DNA of 64,000 nucleotides from Lucinisca nassula (Eukaryota > Mollusca > Bivalvia > Lucinida > Lucinidae), in NCBI GenBank assembly GCA_963580285.1, contig OY757020.1, forward strand, positions 103,667,497-103,731,496, read 5' to 3'. Below are positions 32,141-41,701 of this stretch, piece by piece (within the stretch, counting starts at the first letter, position 1; each line of letters starts with the position of its first letter). The notes beneath the pieces were generated by a model. That model was not told where the DNA came from. It was given only the letters and a program-made list of their open reading frames with translations, and ran no database searches. Both the position numbers and the translations under genes were made by a program.

Positions 32141-32867
32141 ACTGAAGAGAAAGTTTCTCTCTGCGCGAAGTTAAAGATGGTTCACCTGCTTCTACATAAA
32201 GGCTTAATACGGGAGAAGTACGAAAGGCTCCCATAGCCAGACGAAAGCCTTGGTGATGGATAGTATCCAATGATTTTAAATAGGACTTTCTGGCAGAACC
32301 ATAAACAACAGACCCATGATCTAATTTAGATCTTATTAAAGACCGGTAAAGATGTAATAAGGTATACCGATCTGCTCCCCAACTTGTATGGGCTAAAACT
32401 TTCAAAAGATTCAAAGCTTTTAAGCATTTCGCTTTAAGATATTTAATATGGGGAATAAAAGATAACTTTTGATCAAATATGACCCCAAGAAATTTGGCTT
32501 CTTCAACAACAGGAATTTGTGATCCGTATAAAAACAAGGAAGGATGACCGTGTTTCTTCCGTAGCTTACAAAAATGAACACACTGCGTTTTCGACTTGGA
32601 GAACTTGAAACCATTTTTATCAGTCCATTCTTCTATTCGTTTTAAATTTTGTTGCAACTTTCGTTCAATTGTTTTCATATTTTTTGAACGGTAACATATA
32701 CAGAAATCGTCAACGTACAAGGAACAATCAGTTTTGTCGTCCAAACATTGTACAATATTGTTTATTTTGATGTTAAATAGCGTAGTTGAAAGAATACTAC
32801 CCTGTGGGACACCCTGCTCCTGATCATAGAAATCTGACACGGTAGACCCCACACGCACCTGAAACAT
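32118..32867 (-). pseudogene. LINE ORF2 RT palm and thumb, copy 2
   Basis: 249-codon frame beginning MFQVRVGSTVSDFYDQEQGV. It has motif B (GVPQGSILS), motif C (YVDDF), the primer-grip-like FLGVIF and the thumb region (LHLYRSLIRSKLDHGSVVYG). It is the middle of ORF2, separated from the upstream segment by a 2-base loss at about 32927-32930 (copy 1 has TA there) and from RNase H by a one-base gain. The start codon is internal; no separate protein is implied. Confidence 0.88.
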
Positions 32868-32922
32868 GCGCTCCCCTAAAAAGCTTTCAATAAAACTGGG
32901 AAGTTTTCCTCTTAAGCCAATG

Positions 32923-34490
32923 TTATGGATCTTTCAATATACCATAACGCCATGTTGTATCATATGCTTTCTCCAAGTCGAAAAAGACAGCTACTACGTG
33001 TTCTTTGTTAATAAAAGCATCTCGTACAAATGTTTCTAGTCTTATTAAATTGTCATTGGTACTACGTTCCGAACGAAAACCCGATTGATATTCTGAAATG
33101 AGGTTGTTGGACTCTAAGTACCAGACTAATCTCTTGTTTATCATTCTCTCCAATGTTTTACACAAACAACTTGTCAAAGCTATCGGACGATAATTTGTAG
33201 GCTCTGCATGATCTTTCCCTGGTTTCGGAATTGGTACAACTGTAGCTTCACGCCAGCTCTCAGGACAGACCCCCGTTTCCCAAATATTATTAAAGATATC
33301 TAAAAGTGTTGAAAGAGAACTTTTTGGCAGATGCTTAAGCATCTGATAATGAATTTCATCGGGGCCGGTTGCCGTATCATGTGATTTTTCAATGGCTTCA
33401 ACTAGTTCGGATAAGTTGAAAGGTGTGTTGTATTCTTCGTGATTAAGGGATTTGAAGTTAAGTTTTCTTTTCTCCTGGTCCTCTTTGAAATTTCTAAAAG
33501 TGTCAGAATAATTACGCGATGATGAATTTCTCAAGAATGTGCTCCCAAGAGTATCTGAAATATCTTTTTTTGTTGAAGCTATTGTGTCAAATTCAGTATT
33601 TAAATGTGTAAAACTAGAGGACTTTGTTTTTTTTTCGTACCATATCCCAAACATTTTTAATGGGGGTTTTGTAGTTCGCCGAGCTTTAGCTCTAAAAACT
33701 TTTACGTCGTTTAGCTTTTCTGAAGTGGGACTTTTGCAGAACTTATTTAGAGCCTGTTTACGCTTTTTAATAGCTTCTTTACAGTCATTATTATACCAAG
33801 GCTTGCTTTTCATAGTATTTGTGGAGGTCTTTGGAATGCATTGCTCTGATATATTAATAAGTGTATCTGTGAAATCAGAAACAATGTCAGATGATTCATT
33901 TAAGTGATCAACTGATAACTCTTCTTCCAATAAATTATGGAATAATTCCCAGTCGGCTTTATTCATTTTCCATTTCTGGTTACAGTCTTCATCTGGTTCG
34001 TTTACGCTCTCTATTATAACAGGGAAGTGATCACTTCCGCACTGATCATCATGAACAGACCAGTCATAGTCCAAGAAGAGAGATGGGTGACACAAAGAGA
34101 GATCTAAAGAAGACAAATGACCTGTCGCAGGGTGAAGGTAAGTATAAGATTGATCATTCATCAAGCAAAGATCGTTCTTTGCAATAAAATCTTCGACAAG
34201 TGCTCCTCTGTTATTGACATCTTTACAGCCCCATAGAATATTGTGACCATTGAAGTCGCCAACTAAAAGATATGGCGATGGAAGTTGACTCAGCAATGAG
34301 TCAAGATGTTCGGGCTTTAAAGAAAATGAGGGTGGGATATATAGAGAGCAAATTGTAGTTTCTTTATCCAGAGAAACCGATACTGCTACAGCTTGTAGGT
34401 CTGTTTTTAATTTGATCTCTCTTTGTGGTAAACATGATTTAACAAAAATTGAGCTGCCACCAGATGGTTTGTTACCATTAGAACAGAATA
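32923..34490 (-). pseudogene. LINE ORF2 endonuclease and RT N-part, copy 2
   Basis: Endonuclease signatures VGDFNGHNILWG and SDHFPV, then RT motifs (KPGKDHAEPTNYRPIALTSC, FRSERSTNDNLI, FFDLEKAYDTTW). Relative to copy 1 it has lost 52 bases between two GTTC sites (near 33676) and 8 bases near 33636. Together these are 60, so the frame is kept and about 20 residues are missing between endonuclease and RT. The frame as read continues into inserted PLE sequence at 34491-34524; those first residues (MFSPHEGLLTHLF) are not LINE. It ends at a frameshift at 32923. The N-terminal codons are at 34871-34983 and 36133-36192, beyond two insertions. Confidence 0.88.
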
Positions 34491-34870
34491 GATGAGTTAG
34501 GAGGCCTTCATGCGGACTGAACAAATTATTTGTCTAAATCGCGACGGAAGTAAGGGCGAGGATTGTGGCCACGTAAAATCGATTTAAGCCCCCCAGTGGA
34601 AATCTTCCACTGACCGTTCCAAGGCGGCTCTTCTCTGGCGATTTATTTATGTTGTTGTTTGTTACTTACTGTGTGTATCACTTGTGTCTTTTAGTTTTGG
34701 ATGGCCATATGGCCATTTTGTGGGAAAGTAACTGTCCATATGGCCTTCCTTTGTTTGGGTTTCCATTATGGTCTGGTCGCTTTGTGTTTGTATTTCTTTC
34801 CCTTTGGTGTCTTTTATGGATGGAGTAAGTTAATTGTATCAATTCCTGATCTTTGTTTTACTTCTACTTT
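34491..34870 (+). mobile_element. PLE 3' UTR (subfamily I) inserted in LINE copy 2
   Basis: GATGAGTTAGGAGGCC to TTACTTCTACTTT, with an imperfect form of the CAGTGGAA hairpin. Flanks AGAATA and GTATGTATTG are close neighbours in LINE copy 1 (2035-2056), where about 9 bases lie between them, so a few target bases were lost or are ambiguous. 5'-truncated to the UTR only. Confidence 0.88.
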
Positions 34871-34983
34871 GTATGTATTGAAACCCCTGACATCTATGTT
34901 GTCATCAGTTTTTAAAAAAGTTTCTTGCAAACAAAACACCGATGGGGTTAGTAGCGAAATAAGTAATAAGAGTTCATTATAAT

Positions 34984-36132
34984 CACAGGCACTTGGCCCG
35001 TTGATTTGTCCGAAAAAAAAATGTCATGAGTAAAAAAAGAAAAAAAATCAGATTTTTTTCATACTGGTATAGAAAGCTAGACAAGGTTCACAACAAACCA
35101 GCACCATTTTCTCGGTACACATTAAAAGACAATTGGCACAGGCACATTTTTTGACACAGGAAGGTATATTTTGTATGAAGTTCAACCTATGGCATGCAGA
35201 ATTTCAAAAAAATAATGCAGAACACCTGGATCAAGCCCCATTGTGATCTACACGTCAAATTACCCCGGGTAGACTTTAGTAGGACAACTAACTGTCACAC
35301 CAACTTCATGGTTTTTCACCGTTTCCCTGTGATTTCCTGTTGAAATCCTATAATATCAGCACAAAAGCCAATACACCTAGGAATATCAATGAATATACTC
35401 TCATCCAATGCAAAAGTTTTCGCCAGTTAACCATTATTACCAGCAATTTTCGCCTTTTTTGTGTGTTAGCATGCATTTCTTGTTGCAATGTTGTTTTCAT
35501 TCTATATCTTGAAGCTGATGTAATCCGAGCGCTGATTGGTCGAAATCGTTGGAGTTCCCAAATTTCGACCAATCAGCTCGCAGATTACATCATCTTCAAG
35601 ATACAGAATGAAAACTATATTCCAAAGAGAAATGCCTGCTCGCATGAAAAAAGGTTAAAATTGCTGGTAATAACGGTTATCTGGAGAAAACGTTTGCATA
35701 AGGTGAGAGCACCTTCATTGATATTTATAAAAATGTTGGCTTTTGTGCTGACACTATCGAATTTCCGCAGGAAATCGCAGGGAAACAGTGAAAAACCATT
35801 GAGTGGGTGTGACAGTTAGTTGTCCTACTAAGGTTTTTCCGGGGTAATTTGACGTTTAGACTACGATGGGGCTTGAACCAGGAGTTCTGCATTATTTTGA
35901 TGAAATTCTGCATGTCTTAGGTTGAAGTTCATACAAAATGTACCTTCCTTTGTCAAGAAATATGCCTTTGCCAATTGTCATTTTATATGTACCGAGAAAA
36001 TGGCACTGGTTTGTTGAGAACCTTGTCTAGCTTTCTATACCAGTATGAAAAAAATCTGTTTTTTTTTTTTTTTTTTTTTTTTTTCACTCATGACATTTTT
36101 TTTCGGACAAATCAACGGGCCAAGTGCCTGTG
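34984..36132. mobile_element. Foldback DNA transposon, 1149 bp, 8-bp target duplication
   Basis: Target duplication attataat is at 34976-34983 and 36133-36140, inside LINE copy 2. The ends are CACAGGCACTTGGCCCGTTG and its inverse. The whole element is an imperfect palindrome: arms of about 560 bases fold about a short loop near 35553 (ATTGGTCGAAAT ... ATTTCGACCAAT). An 8-bp duplication fits the hAT or P superfamilies; the ends do not decide. The frames in it (35340-35819, 35348-35572 and others) are mirror products of the palindrome and not genes. A T24-type run lies at 36060-36084. Confidence 0.88.
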
Positions 36133-36222
36133 ATTATAATTCGATTTAAGACCTCGACAATTCCATTGTATTATTTTGTGTTTTAAATCCATTTTAAGGA
36201 GAGATATTTAAAGACTAGAAAC

Positions 36223-36688
36223 TATTATGGAGGTGCAATTGGTGATATAGATCTGCTACCACCAGCTCGTGGTGTGGCCGACCTCGATCTGTTATTGCCA
36301 CTTGGTGATGATGGAGTTTCAGTCAACTCCATATCACTGTCACTCAAGGATCCGAATCTGTTCTGAAATTTTATATTGTCTCTTTCCATTTTACGTTGTC
36401 TGTCTGTTTGTCTTTGAGACAATTGATGTTTTTTGATCGGATCTTGCGACCCCTTATTAGTTCGATCTGAGTCGGGTTTCTCTTTTGCATTCGGCGCTGG
36501 CTTCGGTACGGTCGCTGTCGACCGAACCGGAGCAACCTGGATTGCGCCATTTGATAAATTGGTTGAACTTTGTGGTGCTGGAGTGGGTTTACTCCATGCA
36601 CCAGATTTTTTCAGTTCAGCTATGTATGATTCAGCAGTCTATGTTGCGGAGCTGGTACATTTTACACCAGTACCCTTTGTGATGCTGG
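36223..36688 (-). pseudogene. LINE ORF1 C-terminal part, copy 2
   Basis: Same Ser/Arg-rich tail as copy 1 (FGSLSDSDMEL, RSRSATPRAGGSRSISPIA, stop at 36225). The upstream segment contains SGAWSK and AIQVAP. A TAG replaces the CAG of copy 1 near 36645, and small length changes occur near 36425. The copy ends at the target duplication, so the zinc knuckles are missing: the LINE insertion was 5'-truncated here. Confidence 0.8.
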
Positions 36689-37380
36689 AAATCTATCAAA
36701 GTGTTCAGAAGATACAACCGCTTAGAAACTTTAACGCAAAACTTTAACCAAAATGTTAACGGACAGTCGGAAGGACGGAAACACGGCAGGACGAAAACTA
36801 TATACCCTTGTAGAATACTTCGTATGCCGGGGGTATAATAAGCCTATGTAAAATCAGTGGGGCCCGGCGTGGGGGCATTTTAAGCCCCAGGGCTATAATT
36901 TGAATAATCTTGGTAGAGATCAACTATACGAAGCTTCATACCAAAGATCTGGGCCTTCTGGTTTCAGACAAGAAGATTTTCTCTATATAAGCCAATGTAA
37001 AAACAGTGGGCCCCGGCGCGGAGGCATTTTTGGCCACAGGGCTATCATTTGAACAATCTTGGTAGAGGTCCACTAGATGAAGCTTCATACCAAATACCAA
37101 AGACCTGGACCTTCTGGTTTCAGACAAGAAGATTTTTATTTTTTTTTCTCTCCTTTTTGTTGCCATGGCAACCTGAGTTCTGCATGGAATGGAATTCTTC
37201 GAACAACTTATAGAGAGGACCACCCAAAGATCATTTCTGCCGTGTTTGGTAAAAATCTGTTCAGTGGTTTATGCGATGTCATTTAAAGCAATTGTGGACG
37301 GACGGACTGACGATGACGACCACGGACGGTGAGCGATCACAATAGCTCCCCTTGAGCCTTCAGCCCAGGTGAGCTAAAAA

Positions 37381-37775
37381 TAATCCGAGAGTTAGATTAT
37401 CTCCTATCAAATCGCCCATTCTTCGGAAATATACCAATCCGTTCAAAAGAAGTGGAATGTATCCTAGTATTGCCAAGTGCAATGCTAAGAGGTGTAGATG
37501 CTGTTCACATTTATGTACTGCATCTACCGTTTCTTCGTCTGTAAATAGTAGACGTGTTTTCAATAGTTAACATGTCCGATTTGACATGTAAGTCTACGGA
37601 TATATTTGATAACCTGACATGCTGCAAATTGTAAAATGCAGTATGTCGAGCAAACTAATCGCATGTTAAAAACATGTTTTAACGAACACTATCGTAGAAT
37701 GTGTAAGCCAATCTGACACTTTCTTGTACCGTCATTTCAGACGTACAGACCATTCTATAAAAGATATTTCTATAA
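37381..37775. other. Unassigned sequence
   Basis: No repeat family recognised. A 67-codon minus frame (37360-37563) has a Leu-rich stretch (HLHLLALHLAILGYIPLLLN), but no family match and it starts inside element F; treated as chance. Confidence 0.5.
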
Positions 37776-37984
37776 AGTAGAAGTAAAACAAAGATCAGGA
37801 ATTGATACAATTAACTTACTCCACCCATAAAAGACACCAAAGGGAAAGAAATACAAACATTAAGCGACCAGACCATAATGGAAACCTAAACAAAGGAAGG
37901 CCATAAGGACAGTTACTTTCCCACAAAATGGCCATATGGCCATCCAAAATTAAAAGTCACAAGTGATACACACAAAGTCAGTTG
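37776..37984 (-). mobile_element. PLE 3' UTR fragment, subfamily I
   Basis: From AAAGTAGAAGTAAAACAAAG through CCACAAAATGGCCATATGGC to GTGATACACACA. It stands head-to-head with the plus-strand PLE copy that starts at about 37986. Confidence 0.8.
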
Positions 37985-38835
37985 AAAAAAAAAACATTGT
38001 GGTGTAAATTCTACAGCTAGGTTTAAAATTATTAAACGGCATGAAACTGAATTAAAACGGATTAAATTATTACAGACATCTTTTCCATTGGGCTTTAATG
38101 ACAACATTTATCATGATGGTAATATATCGAAAATGCCCGACTTTGATATTTTCTCGCTTCAGGACTGTCGAAAGCGTAAAACTAGATCGCACTGCACCAG
38201 AAAAAATGGTAATTATAAACGTAAATTACGTGCTTTTAAAAGAAACAATACAGTGACTGTCCATAATATTATTGAATCACGGACGCCACTCAATGATTGC
38301 TTTTCTAATTTCATTACCCATTTTGGATACCGAGGCGAATAATTTTTACGATAATTCTAATCAGTTATACGAATTTGCTCTTTTAACTAGAGGTTATACT
38401 CAGCATGCTTTTCATCCTTTCATCGATTCGGAAATTGATCACAAACGTCATTACATCAAAATATCCTTCATTAATAAGGGTTTGGATTTTATAGATTTAC
38501 CTAGTATCTTAAAGGACAGTTCGTTTATTTCATTTCATCCATTCCTGCTTATTTTCAAAATACTGAAACACCCATAATTTGCTATAAATACAATAAACCT
38601 GTTAGATCTATCATTTTTAATTATAATTAACTTGTTTCTGATCTGATATTGACACTAACACTCCTGATACATGTGATTGTAAAAGTTCAGTGTATTGCTA
38701 TCCTCCTGCTGGTCATAGTATTACTGGCAATTTAAAAATTATTCCTGATTCTAGGATACGTAATATAATTTCTAAAGGACCTTAATATCGATTTCCTTCT
38801 TAATTTCAATAAATGTAGAGATGAAATCGCTGCAG

Positions 38836-39458
38836 TCTTTAATTGCACGCCGGTGGGTCAGGCCTCAGATTCTATGACGGCTCCAACGTAAAGGCTTATT
38901 GAAAATTAAAGAGATAATGTTGGTTGGTGCCTGATGCTCTGTCTGTGGTCGGGCTCATCGGCGTCTAACTGTTGGTTTTCTTTTGCTCCAGCATTTCAAT
39001 GGTTTCTTGCTGTCGAGTCCTCACCGTTGTCTCACCTCTGTGGTTCTTTGATTTCTGTGTTCACGGAGATGTTGCACTGATGAGTTAGGAGGCCTTCATG
39101 CGGACTGAACAAAATTTTTTTCTAAATCGCGACGGAAGTAAGGGCGAGGATTGTGGCCACGTAAAATCGATTTAAGCCCCCCAGTGGAAATCTTCCACTG
39201 ACCGTTCCAAGGCGGCTCTTCTGTGGCGATTTATTTATGTTGTTGTTTGTTACTTACTGTGTGTATCACTTGTGTCTTTTAATTTTGGATGGCCATATGG
39301 CCATTTTGTGGGAAAGTAACTGTCCATATGGCCTTCCTTTGTTTAGGTTTCCATTATGGTCTGGTCGCTTAATGTTTGTATTTCTTTCCCTTTGGTGTCT
39401 TTTATGGATGGAGTAAGTTAATTGTATCAATTCCTGATCTTTGTTTTACTTCTACTTT
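38836..39458 (+). mobile_element. PLE 3' end P2, inserted in P1
   Basis: FNCTPVG, QASDSMTAPT and stop, then a complete subfamily I 3' UTR ending TTTACTTCTACTTT. The flanks AATCGCTGCAGT and GAATGAATTTGGTAATCG continue the P1 coding text (RDEIAA then NEFGNRWCK). Confidence 0.85.
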
Positions 39459-40423
39459 GAATGAATTTGGTAATCGATGGTGTAAGTAGTTTAGGTCGTA
39501 GTACCAAAGCGTTAATCCAAAATCGTAAATATCAATGTTCGGATCAACAGACGTGGACCCCAGAAGAGTGTAATCAGGCGTCCGCGAATATTAAGCATTA
39601 CTTGGTTAGCAAGCTTCGCCCACCATGCCCATCGACCCGAACGCAGAAAAGGTGTAAATGCCGGGAAGGGTATGTCCGAGATTTGTGAAATCTTCCTATG
39701 GCTTTCTATTGGCAAACATATCAGAAATAATTCTGGAAATGGCCACATTGTACGGATCCACAAGATCATGGTGCCTCTGCATGGTTACACTGTAAACGAG
39801 AGTATGTCGAGCCTAAAGCTCTAAAAGAATGGAAACTTAGCATTCTGAAATTAGTGAACAAACGCATTTCTTTTTATTCGCAAAATACGAACTTATTACC
39901 TCCTAAACTTATTACCTCCTAGGTTTAGGTGTGTGATCTTAAACTAGGTATTCAAGAATTTCATAGGAAGTTGGTTTTGGCCCATGCTGATAAAGCCGCT
40001 AACAATGTGGTCGTTGTTTGACGGCTTCACTATGTTAACACTCTACAGCAAGAACATGGTCGTACTAAGGCCTATGAACTTCAGCCTTTAGCTGTTGAAA
40101 GGGCTGTAGTTGATGACCACATTTGTCATTCAGCCACCAAGTTTGTTTACTGTGTTATAGAAGGCCTCGACAAGCTTCCTACGTTACATTGGTAAGCTTA
40201 ACTTCATAAAAGACCATACAAAGCACGGTTTATTGCAAATTCAAGATCTTGTACCACCACTGAACTCTCCAAATTATTAACTTCATGTTTTACTGCCATC
40301 AAAAACATGTGATAAGATATTGCGACAAAGTATTCGAAAGATCAGGTAGAAATCTGTTTTGTTATATAAAAATTCTAATGAAGTTTTAAATAAATTGAAA
40401 TCCAGGCGATTTCGTGCTTCAAA

Positions 40424-41701
40424 GTAGAAGTAAAACAAAGATCAGGAATCGATACAATTAACTTACTCCAACCATCAAAGGCACCAAAGGAAAAGAAACA
40501 CAAACATGAAGCGACCAGACCATAATGGAAACCTAAACAAAGAAAGGCCATAAGGACAGTTACTTTCCCACAAAGTGGCCAAATGGCCACCCAAAATAAA
40601 AACCCACACGTGATACACACAGTAAGTAACAAACAACAACATAAATAAACCGCCACAGAATAGCCGCCTTGGAACGGTCAGTGGAAAGAATTCCACTGGG
40701 GGGCTTAAATCGATTTCACATGCCCATAATCCTCGCCCTTACCTCTGTCGCGGTAAACACTAATTTTGTTTAGTCCGCATGAAGGCTTCCTAAATCATCA
40801 GTGTAACATCTCCGAGAACATACATATAAAAAAACTACAGAGATAAAACAAGGTTGAGGACTCGACAGCATAAAATAACAGAATTGCTGGAGCAAAAGAA
40901 AACCAACAGTTAGACTCCGAGGGGCCCGACCAAACATGGAGCATCAGGCGCCAACCAACATAAAGAATACTAAAATAAAATAAAATTCTATTTATGTTTT
41001 TACGCTGGAACCGTCATATAATCTTAGGCCCGACCCACCGGTGTGCAATCAAACAGGGAAGCAAAGTTGCCAACCGTGACTGGGTTAACCACCATGCATG
41101 CAGTCTGTTTTATAACATTTATGTTGTACCCAATCTTTATATATCGACGAACGATTTTACGAAATTGGGTCCAATCTTTATATATCGACGAACGATTTTA
41201 CGAAATTGGGTACTAAAGTCATTACAGGCATGCAGTTTTCTATATTTATATACTAAGTCACCATAGAATTCGGGTTCCGATAGGCAGGTCCAACACTGAA
41301 TTTTGAAACCAAATCAGAATGACGTCTATTAAACTTAGAAAAGGCTTTACGTAATTTATGATACGATAGCCCTGATTAAGAAGTTTAGCGGTTAATAATT
41401 TATAACGAGTGTTGAAGTCGGATACATGACTAGAGACTCTTGCAAATCGAATTAACTGCGACATATAAAACCCATACGATGTCGCACGAGGAACATCGCC
41501 GTCCACTCGAAATCAAAATCATCACGTTTATCATAAATTTTGCAAAAAAAACCCCACAAAAACAATAGATAAATGTAAATCCAAAAAGGGGACCTCGGTA
41601 TCAGAGGAATTTGCCTTGTTTAACTGAAGTTCTAGGGGATAAATCTGATTGATCAAACCATCAAAGTAAGTATTGTCAATATTTAATAAATCATAAGTCT
41701 G
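40424..41701 (-). mobile_element. PLE copy P3, antisense inside P1
   Basis: 3' end GTAGAAGTAAAACAAAGATC at 40424, complete 3' UTR, then RT C-terminus (the CTPVGRA segment near 41040). Further RT codons run up to TYDLLNIDNTYFDGLINQIY at about 41690, where it is 5'-truncated. A 43-base stretch (CCAATCTTTATATATCGACG...) is tandemly duplicated at 41128-41213. P1 resumes immediately at 41702 with STLYTTLP. Confidence 0.85.

Larger units (their letters stand above)
25991..36688 (-). mobile_element. I-type LINE, copy 2, with 13-bp target duplication and three insertions
   Basis: Target duplication aaatctatcaaag is at 25978-25990 and 36689-36701, which proves one insertion into element G. The sense 3' end is at 25991 and ends in (ATC)n. 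The copy is 5'-truncated within ORF1 at 36688. Three later insertions lie in it: element A at 26627-30998, a PLE 3' end at 34491-34870 and a foldback transposon at 34984-36132. A second LINE 3' end occupies 25991-26513. ORF2 is broken by a 2-base loss near 32930, a one-base gain near 32130 and a stop at 31340. The coding pieces are listed separately. Confidence 0.9.
25358..36838. mobile_element. Satellite-bearing element G, nested in F
   Basis: Left terminal TATACCTCCGGC at 25380-25391, right terminal GCCGGGGGTATA at 36827-36838, inverse with one difference. Removing it joins CCCTATAT to AAGCCTATGTAAAA, the normal F unit. The core has roughly 180-bp units: GGCATCAATG, ATCAATGAAATCTTTGAACT, GGTATGCAACATTGATGCAA, AGAATTTGTCTT, CATCTATAAACTTTGTCATA. 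The right end has GGACAGTCGGAAGGACGG. It is split by LINE copy 2 at the duplicated aaatctatcaaag. Confidence 0.7.
24376..37380. mobile_element. Satellite-bearing element F (outermost of the nest)
   Basis: The left end starts AACAAGAGGACAATGATGG, then TCACCTGAGCTAAG. The right end at 37378 is CCAGGTGAGCTAAAAA, the inverse of CACCTGAGCT. The core has about 175-bp units with CTGGGCCTTCTGGTTTCAGAC, AAGAAGATTTTTAAAGG, TATATAAGCCTATGTAAAA, GGCCCCAGGGCTAT and TTGGTAGAGGTCCACTAGA, at 24420-25355 and again at 36840-37130. The right part has a unique stretch (CATGGCAACC, GAGAGGACCACCCAAAGATC), a GGACGGACGGACTGACG run and the terminal hairpin. Everything from 25358 to 36838 is an insertion in one of its units. 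Confidence 0.7.

Noticed and set aside
35340..35819. 159-codon ORF as a gene
   Set aside because: Lies in the arm of a palindromic foldback transposon; its mirror frame exists on the other strand.
36225..36601. Separate gene MHGVNPLQHHKV...
   Set aside because: Out-of-frame shadow of the LINE ORF1 tail in copy 2.
37360..37563. Leu-rich 67-codon minus ORF as a membrane peptide
   Set aside because: Starts in element F sequence, has no relatives in the window and no other coding support.
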